28,322 nt of DNA. It comes from JAZRZI01 sp045601325. Lineage in GTDB: Bacteria; Bacillota_I; Bacilli_A; RFN20; CAG-826. The notes under the pieces are model-generated. The model did no database searches. It saw only the letters and a list, made by a program, of their open reading frames with translations, and was not told where the DNA came from. The position numbers and the translations under genes are program-made. Numbering within the stretch: the first letter of the stretch is position 1; each line of letters starts with the position of its first letter. The stretch lies in NCBI GenBank assembly GCA_045601325.1, contig JAZRZI010000024.1:1-28322 (forward strand). The letters run 5' to 3'. Shown one piece after another: positions 23,833 through 28,322 of this stretch.

Positions 23833-23893
23833 TTGACGAATGTTTTTATTTTCTATAATTTATTATTCTTTTTATTTATACATTTAGTATAAT
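23833..23893 (+). promoter_or_regulatory. Promoter elements of the sugar ABC ATPase
   Basis: Two -10 boxes: TATAAT at 23854-23859 with TTGACG at 23833-23838 (15-base spacer), and TATAAT at 23888-23893 with a poor -35. Either gives a leader ending in GGAGG (23911-23915), seven bases before the ATG. Confidence 0.45.
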
Positions 23894-23922
23894 AAAATAG
23901 ATTTAATGCCGGAGGATATATT

Positions 23923-25449
23923 ATGGCAACACTTTCTTTTAAGAATATTAATAAAATCTATGACAACAATGTTCAAGCTGTCTTTGATTTTAATCTTGAA
24001 GTAGCGGACAAGGAATTCATCGTCTTTGTCGGTCCATCTGGATGTGGTAAATCTACAACGCTTAGAATGATTGCTGGTCTTGAAGACATCACTGCTGGTG
24101 AACTCTTCATCGATGGCCGCTTAGTTAATAACATCGTTCCAAAAGATAGAGATATCGCAATGGTTTTCCAAAGCTATGCATTATACCCACACATGACTGT
24201 ATATAACAACATGGCGTTCGCACTTAAGCTTAGAAAGATTCCACTTCCTGTATACGAACCAAATACAGAAGTTGATGCAATCATGGAACAAAACAAAGCG
24301 TTAAGAGGCCAAATCGCTAAGTTGAATAGAAAGATTAAAAAGCAAAACGAAGCTCCTGAACTCTTAGAACAAAGAGACTTCATCTATCAACAAATCGTTG
24401 CAAACAATGAAAAGATTGCTTCTTTGCAAGTTCAAGTTTTAGGAAAAGACGAATACACAATTAAGAATTCTGAAAAGACAATTGCAGTAATTCAAAAGGA
24501 AATCGCCTCTAATGAGAAATTGTTAGCAAAAGCAACTGACGAAGAACAAGTCAGTGTTCTTACAGAAGCTAATGTTCAAAAGACAAAACAAATTGAAGAT
24601 TTACAAGCTAAGATTGAATTCTTAAATACAAATGATGTCCCACTTAACAAAGTTAGACATATGAGAAAAGATGAAATCGATGTCGCTGTTTATACAACTG
24701 CCAAGACATTAGACTTATCTAGATACTTATTTAGAAAACCAGCTGCTTTATCTGGTGGTCAAAGACAACGTGTCGCTTTAGGTAGAGCTATTGTTAGAAA
24801 TCCTAAAGTCTTCTTAATGGATGAACCTTTAAGTAACTTAGACGCTAAACTAAGAGTCCAAATGAGAAGTGAAATTGCAAAGATTCATAAGAGAGTTGGT
24901 GCAACAACAATTTATGTTACTCACGATCAAACTGAAGCTATGACAATGGCTAACCGTATTGTCATTATGAAAGATGGTTACATTCAACAAATCGGTACAC
25001 CTGAGGAAGTTTATAACGATCCTGCAAATACATTCGTTGCAGGTTTCATTGGTAGCCCTGCAATGAACTTCTTAAAAGGCCATTATGCTAGTGGTAAATT
25101 CGTAGTTTCTAATGAAGAAACATCATACGAAATTGCTTTAGACAAGAAAGCAAAAGATTTATTAAAAGATTACGAAGAAAAAGACATCATCCTTGGTGCA
25201 AGACCTGAAAAAGTCTTCATTGCTGGTGATGCTGGTAATGAAAACCCAGGTCAAAAGTTAGAATTAACATGTGACTTCTCTGAATTACTTGGCTATGAAT
25301 TAGTTCTCTACACATACATTGCAGGACAAAGATTTATGGTCAAGACAAACACTAAAGCTGCTGTTAAGACTGGCGATCAATTCAAGCTTTGCTTCAACAA
25401 CAACGAACTTTACTTCTTTGATGCTGAAACAACAATGAGAATTAAATAA
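23923..25449 (+). CDS. Multi-sugar ABC transporter ATPase (MsmK/MsmX/UgpC type) with coiled-coil insertion
   Basis: Energising subunit of carbohydrate importers. Walker A GPSGCGKST (37-45), Q-loop Q83 in VFQSYALYPHM, signature LSGGQRQR (276-283), Walker B VFLMDEP (D300, E301), D-loop SNLDAKL, switch YVTHDQ, then the regulatory MalK-like C-terminal domain (IGSPAMNFL onward). At 508 residues it is ~140 longer than usual: between LKLRKIPLP (~109) and the normal LDLSRYLFRKP (~263) lies an inserted stretch rich in Glu, Lys, Gln and Leu with heptad character (about 115-235), in the helical subdomain that contacts permeases. Related Mollicutes proteins are also long. No permease or binding protein is adjacent, consistent with one ATPase serving several importers. 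Strong GGAGG before the ATG. Confidence 0.93.
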   Translation: MATLSFKNINKIYDNNVQAVFDFNLEVADKEFIVFVGPSGCGKSTTLRMIAGLEDITAGELFIDGRLVNNIVPKDRDIAMVFQSYALYPHMTVYNNMAFALKLRKIPLPVYEPNTEVDAIMEQNKALRGQIAKLNRKIKKQNEAPELLEQRDFIYQQIVANNEKIASLQVQVLGKDEYTIKNSEKTIAVIQKEIASNEKLLAKATDEEQVSVLTEANVQKTKQIEDLQAKIEFLNTNDVPLNKVRHMRKDEIDVAVYTTAKTLDLSRYLFRKPAALSGGQRQRVALGRAIVRNPKVFLMDEPLSNLDAKLRVQMRSEIAKIHKRVGATTIYVTHDQTEAMTMANRIVIMKDGYIQQIGTPEEVYNDPANTFVAGFIGSPAMNFLKGHYASGKFVVSNEETSYEIALDKKAKDLLKDYEEKDIILGARPEKVFIAGDAGNENPGQKLELTCDFSELLGYELVLYTYIAGQRFMVKTNTKAAVKTGDQFKLCFNNNELYFFDAETTMRIK

Positions 25450-25465
25450 GTTTTAATAGATTAAT

Positions 25466-26218
25466 ATGATCAAAATATTGAATACCCATTATGGGATATT
25501 AAAAGAGCAATCTTTTGATTCATATTTGCCTGAAGATAATGGTTATAAAACCATTATTTTCTTTCATGGTGGTGGTCTTAATAGCGGAGACAAAGCCGAT
25601 ACCTCATTAGTTGAGATTGCGGAGTCATTTGTTAAATCTGGCTACGCATTTATATCGGTTAATTATCGTCTATACGGATATAGTGATGTTAAGTTTCCTG
25701 GATATATAGAGGATTGCGCTTTAGCAATTAAATTCATTCAAGATTGTATTCATGAAATGGGTGGAAATGGCGAGCTTATTATCGCAGGACAATCCGCAGG
25801 TGCATATCTTGTGATGATGCTATGTTTTGATAAACATTACCTTAGTGATTTAGGTGTTAATAGAGATAACATTATTGGTTGGATTCCTGAATCAGGACAA
25901 ACCACAACTCATTTCTATGTCCAACAAATGGAAGATAAGATTAATGGCAATTATCAACGAATAGACTTTAAAGCCCCTATTTACTATGTAAATGAGGACA
26001 CTGAGTTTTCTAAAATGCTCTTATTTGCATATTTAAACGATATGCCGATGAGATTAGAGCATAATCAGTTACTTTATAAGACACTGAAGTTTTTTAACCC
26101 AGAAGCCAATGTAAGCCTATTAATTCTTGATGGTACACATTGTCGAGGCACATGTATAAAAGATGAAGATGGGTTATACCCATTCTATAAAGAAGTTATG
26201 AAATGGTTAGGTGAATAA
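25466..26218 (+). CDS. Alpha/beta hydrolase, carboxylesterase-like
   Basis: A 250-residue alpha/beta hydrolase of the esterase/lipase (HSL/BD-FAE-like) type: oxyanion motif FFHGGGLNSGD, nucleophile elbow IAGQSAGAYL, and a C-terminal histidine in LDGTHCRGT. No signal peptide, so it would act on small intracellular esters, for example acetylated sugars taken up by the cell. It begins 16 bases after the ABC ATPase with hardly any Shine-Dalgarno, and is probably read through from that gene. The substrate is not predictable. Confidence 0.75.
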   Translation: MIKILNTHYGILKEQSFDSYLPEDNGYKTIIFFHGGGLNSGDKADTSLVEIAESFVKSGYAFISVNYRLYGYSDVKFPGYIEDCALAIKFIQDCIHEMGGNGELIIAGQSAGAYLVMMLCFDKHYLSDLGVNRDNIIGWIPESGQTTTHFYVQQMEDKINGNYQRIDFKAPIYYVNEDTEFSKMLLFAYLNDMPMRLEHNQLLYKTLKFFNPEANVSLLILDGTHCRGTCIKDEDGLYPFYKEVMKWLGE

Positions 26219-26219
26219 T

Positions 26220-26552
26220 ATGAATCATGAAACATTAAAGTTAGTAGCGGATATATTAGAAGCCACGATGATTATTGGTTTTGGTATTTCTTGGCCATTT
26301 AATCTTGCTAAAAGCATTAAAACTAAGTCTGCCAAGGGCAAGTCATTACCATTCCTATTATTCATAGATTGTGGTTATGTTGCTGGGATTGCTAGCAAAA
26401 TCATTAATCCAGATTTTGATTGGAATACCCGTTGGTGGATATTTGCTTTCTATGTATTAAATTTTATTATGGTAACTTTAGATTTAACTCTATATTTCAT
26501 AAATAGAAAAAGAGATAAAAAATTGGAGGAAAATAAAAATGAAGAAAAATAA
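26220..26552 (+). CDS. Three-helix membrane protein, SemiSWEET/PQ-loop-like
   Basis: About 110 residues with three membrane helices (near 10-27, 43-58 and 70-92 of the ATG form) and a charged C-terminal tail. Helix 1 runs into FNLAKSIKTKSAKGKSLPF, which follows the PQ-loop pattern of SemiSWEET sugar transporters (PQ-x-K-x-x-x-TKSAKGxS) but has Phe-Asn where Pro-Gln is usual. SemiSWEETs are three-helix proteins that pair to move sugars, so a transport role is possible, not shown. ATG at 26220 is preferred (AGGTG just upstream); a GTG at 26211 overlaps the esterase stop. Its last 14 bases overlap the rhaD start. Confidence 0.55.
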   Translation: MNHETLKLVADILEATMIIGFGISWPFNLAKSIKTKSAKGKSLPFLLFIDCGYVAGIASKIINPDFDWNTRWWIFAFYVLNFIMVTLDLTLYFINRKRDKKLEENKNEEK

Positions 26553-27369
26553 TGTTTTAACTGCTCCTTTTATGAAGGAGATTTGTGCGGTTACTGCTAA
26601 TATGTATCGTCAAGGATGGGACGAACGTAATGGTGGCAATATTTCTTGTTTGCTTGAAAGCGAAGAAGTTGAAAAGTATTTGAATGTTAATAAACCAATT
26701 AGAAATCTTAAATTAGGATTTGAAGCTGATCCTATTTTAAGAGGTAAATACTTCTTAGTTACTGGAACCGGCAAATATTTCGATAACATCGCAAAAGACC
26801 CAGAAACAAATTTAGGTATTGTTAGAATTGGTAAATGTGGCAAATGTTGTGATTTATTATGGGGTTGGAAAGACGGTGGAACATTCACTAGTGAATTCCC
26901 TGCTCACTTAATGAGCCATGCTGCTAGATTAAAAGTAGACCCATTAAATAGAATCGTTATGCATACCCACCCAACATACACAATTTGTATGGGTGCATGT
27001 TGCCCAACTGATGAAATCGAATTAACACGTAGATTATGGAAATCAAATACTGAGGCAATTGTTGTTTTTCCTGAAGGTGTTGGCGTTCTTCCTTGCATGC
27101 TTTGTGGCACCAATGAAATTGGTATGGCAACAGCAGAAAAGATGAAGAACTTTAGATTAGTTTCTTGGACTAACCATGGCATTTATGGAGTTGGTCATAA
27201 TATTGAAGAAACTTTTGGCTTAATTGAAACAGTTGAGAAGACTGCTCAAATTTATATGCTTACATTAGGTCACGTTGAAAACATCATTCCTGATGAAGTT
27301 CTTGTAGGCTTGAAAAATTTGTGGGGCTTAAAACCTCTAAAAGGCGTTATTAAATCATTAGATGAATAA
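26539..27369 (+). CDS. rhaD: Rhamnulose-1-phosphate aldolase
   Basis: Class II (zinc) aldolase that splits L-rhamnulose-1-phosphate to dihydroxyacetone phosphate and L-lactaldehyde; it may also accept L-fuculose-1-phosphate. 276 residues, normal for RhaD. QGWDERNGGNIS is the family signature; TSEFPAHLM carries the catalytic Glu (E119), MHTHPTY gives zinc ligands H142 and H144, and TNHGI gives H213, lining up with E. coli 141, 143 and 212. GGAGG ten bases before the ATG lies inside the upstream gene. No rhaA or rhaB is present, while fucI is in the window, so a fucose role should be considered. Confidence 0.92.
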   Translation: MKKNNVLTAPFMKEICAVTANMYRQGWDERNGGNISCLLESEEVEKYLNVNKPIRNLKLGFEADPILRGKYFLVTGTGKYFDNIAKDPETNLGIVRIGKCGKCCDLLWGWKDGGTFTSEFPAHLMSHAARLKVDPLNRIVMHTHPTYTICMGACCPTDEIELTRRLWKSNTEAIVVFPEGVGVLPCMLCGTNEIGMATAEKMKNFRLVSWTNHGIYGVGHNIEETFGLIETVEKTAQIYMLTLGHVENIIPDEVLVGLKNLWGLKPLKGVIKSLDE

Positions 27370-27383
27370 TTATTATTACGCGC

Positions 27384-27389
27384 TATAAT
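27384..27389 (+). promoter_or_regulatory. Candidate -10 box before the SHOCT protein
   Basis: TATAAT 24 bases before the ATG at 27413, with no clear -35 (TTAGAT 20 bases upstream). AGGAG at 27399-27403 is the ribosome binding site. Confidence 0.35.
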
Positions 27390-27412
27390 GTATTTATTAG
27401 GAGAAAAATGTT

Positions 27413-28180
27413 ATGAAAATTAAAAAGATGTCTGTGTTTCCTATCATTTGTGAAATTTGTTTTATCCTCGCATTGTTTTTGGGGTTTTTGGGAGTATCTC
27501 GATTTGAAGGACAAAATTTAAGCACTCCATTTGGAATGATGCTTTTTACTTCCTTAGTTGAAATTTCATTGATGATCTTTGCACTTGTTGGAGCTCTCAA
27601 AGGAAGCAAGAAAATGTTCATGGTTAGTTCCAGTTTGGCAATCTTACTTGCTTATATTGGAATCTTATATTTATCTATTGCTATTGGCGAAGCAACAAGT
27701 GGTTACCTTTCTACCGCAAATATTGTTTTTGCAGTTATGACTATTCTTTCTGGACTTTTGCTTGCTATTGCAGGCTTGTCATCTGTTAATTTAAAACCTA
27801 AAAAGAGCACATTCTTATTATCTGTTTCTATTATCGCTATTGTGTTCTGCTGTTGTTATTTATTCAGCACTATTGGTTGTTTACTTACTATTAAATTACC
27901 TGAAGATATTGATAGTTCTAGCAGAAGATTAGCCGAAGCATATTCCACTTGGGGATATTCAATCTTCTTCATTCTTGGCATTTTAGTTTCTGCTTTTACA
28001 TTACTTTTCGTATCAATCAAAGGAATTCATACTGAAGAAGATACACCTAACTCTAAACCTGCAGTTAAGGAACTCAGCGAAAAAGATATTGAAACACTTC
28101 AAAAATATAAAGGCCTTGTTGATTCAGGGGCGATAAGCCAAGAAGAATTTGAGACATTAAAAAGAAACTTATTGAAATAA
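27413..28180 (+). CDS. Six-pass membrane protein with C-terminal SHOCT domain
   Basis: A 255-residue protein. About six hydrophobic helices fill residues 5-205 (including ISLMIFALVGAL, VMTILSGLLLAIAGL and SIIAIVFCCCYLF). The last ~35 residues (LSEKDIETLQKYKGLVDSGA, then ISQEEFETLKRNLL) form a SHOCT motif, a short helical module seen at the ends of many membrane proteins and thought to mediate oligomerisation. No enzymatic motif is visible, and function is unknown. A nearer ATG at 27408 reads only two codons before TGA, so the ATG at 27413 is the start. Confidence 0.75.
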   Translation: MKIKKMSVFPIICEICFILALFLGFLGVSRFEGQNLSTPFGMMLFTSLVEISLMIFALVGALKGSKKMFMVSSSLAILLAYIGILYLSIAIGEATSGYLSTANIVFAVMTILSGLLLAIAGLSSVNLKPKKSTFLLSVSIIAIVFCCCYLFSTIGCLLTIKLPEDIDSSSRRLAEAYSTWGYSIFFILGILVSAFTLLFVSIKGIHTEEDTPNSKPAVKELSEKDIETLQKYKGLVDSGAISQEEFETLKRNLLK

Positions 28181-28186
28181 TAGGCT

Positions 28187-28258
28187 CTGAGGATTCTAAT
28201 GGGGATTTATGGGGATTTGATAATAAAACCTTATAAAATAACTGAGGATTCCTTTGGG
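28187..28258 (+). repeat. G-rich short repeats
   Basis: CTGAGGATTC occurs at 28187-28196 and 28242-28251; two GGGGATTT units (28201-28208, 28211-28218) lie between and a TTGGGGA follows. They form an unusual G-rich island in AT-rich DNA downstream of the SHOCT gene, with a terminator next to it. Confidence 0.6.
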
Positions 28259-28280
28259 GACAAAACACATAATCAAACAA

Positions 28281-28311
28281 GGCTAAGGACCTCAAAATCC
28301 TTAGTCTTTTT
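28281..28311 (+). terminator. Terminator at the right end
   Basis: CTAAGGA (28283-28289) pairs with TCCTTAG (28298-28304), extended by a G-T and a G-C pair, followed by TCTTTTT. Confidence 0.85.
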
Positions 28312-28322
28312 GGTTCCTGTTA

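Larger units (their letters stand above)
23425..23922 (+). other. 498-base gene-free stretch with hairpins and promoter elements
   Basis: No protein gene is convincing here. From left: TCCTT/AAGGA (23468-23485), a weak stem with T-rich follow-up that may end the manA operon; a 31-codon ORF (23493-23588) with AAGGA before its ATG; a hairpin TTAAGTG/CACTTAA (23601-23607 with 23620-23626); a tight hairpin GAAGC-AGGG-GCTTC (23640-23653); a second CGCCAC-containing stretch near 23747 that loosely repeats 23617-23622; then AT-rich promoter DNA. The hairpin block recalls the right ends of IS200/IS605-type elements, but no transposase is left. Confidence 0.45.

Noticed and set aside
27408..27416. Two-codon ORF ATGTTATGA overlapping the SHOCT start
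   Set aside because: A start-stop element could tune initiation, but a chance ATG after the ribosome binding site is the simpler reading.
1..28322. Mollicutes genetic code (TGA as Trp)
   Set aside because: TGA ends uxaA, nagA and the 166-residue protein at family-appropriate points, and conserved Trp codons are TGG.
1..28322. CRISPR array, tRNA or rRNA genes
   Set aside because: No regularly spaced repeat array (the 35-bp repeat occurs only twice), and no cloverleaf or rRNA segment recognised on either strand.

Overview
The window is AT-rich Bacillota DNA with strong AGGAG-type ribosome binding sites. TGA is used as a genuine stop (the ends of uxaA and nagA) and tryptophan is TGG, so the code is standard and not the Mollicutes code. 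The gene set is fermentative sugar acid and deoxysugar catabolism with small membrane proteins. Together with a multi-sugar ABC ATPase carrying a large coiled-coil insertion, this suggests an uncultured gut or rumen member of the Bacilli near the Erysipelotrichales/Mollicutes radiation. The lineage is an inference from gene style only.

Layout. (1) 2-1166: the C-terminal end of an Rhs-type polymorphic toxin cut by the left edge, then a candidate immunity or accessory membrane protein and a terminator. (2) 1226-8586: a galacturonate locus, uxaB-uxaA-uxaC-GH28 on the plus strand, meeting eda-kdgK on the minus strand two bases apart. It covers intracellular galacturonide cleavage through tagaturonate, altronate and KDG to pyruvate and glyceraldehyde 3-phosphate. 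(3) 8638-12194: a small membrane protein with a probable leaderless, overlapping 36-codon ORF before it; a six-pass membrane protein with a Pro-rich tail and a C-terminal DUF2188 domain; a structured element at 10656-10732; and an AAA/DUF4143 ATPase whose promoter lies between two identical 35-bp repeats. (4) 12285-14809: nagA and an unusual ROK protein, closed by a strong terminator. (5) 14866-16440: a frameshifted PHP phosphatase and a RhuM protein with a PLD-like C-terminus, both on the minus strand. (6) 16635-19478: an H1-like DUF2188 protein, an SGNH hydrolase and L-fucose isomerase. (7) 19596-23424: a putative GHL6/GH151-type fucosidase, mannose-6-phosphate isomerase and a ROK sugar kinase. 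(8) 23425-28322: a gene-free stretch with hairpins, the sugar ABC ATPase, an esterase, a SemiSWEET-like protein, rhamnulose-1-phosphate aldolase and a SHOCT membrane protein.

Together the genes suggest a cell living on pectin-derived galacturonate plus fucose, mannose and N-acetylglucosamine from glycans. No sugar permease, fuculokinase or local sugar regulator is in the window, so transport and control are encoded elsewhere. The most unusual items are the paired DUF2188 proteins (one membrane-tethered, one with a histone-H1-like tail), the coiled-coil insertion in the ABC ATPase, the repeat-bracketed promoter at 10829-10940, the canonical slippery heptamer at the Rhs terminus, and two probable leaderless transcripts.
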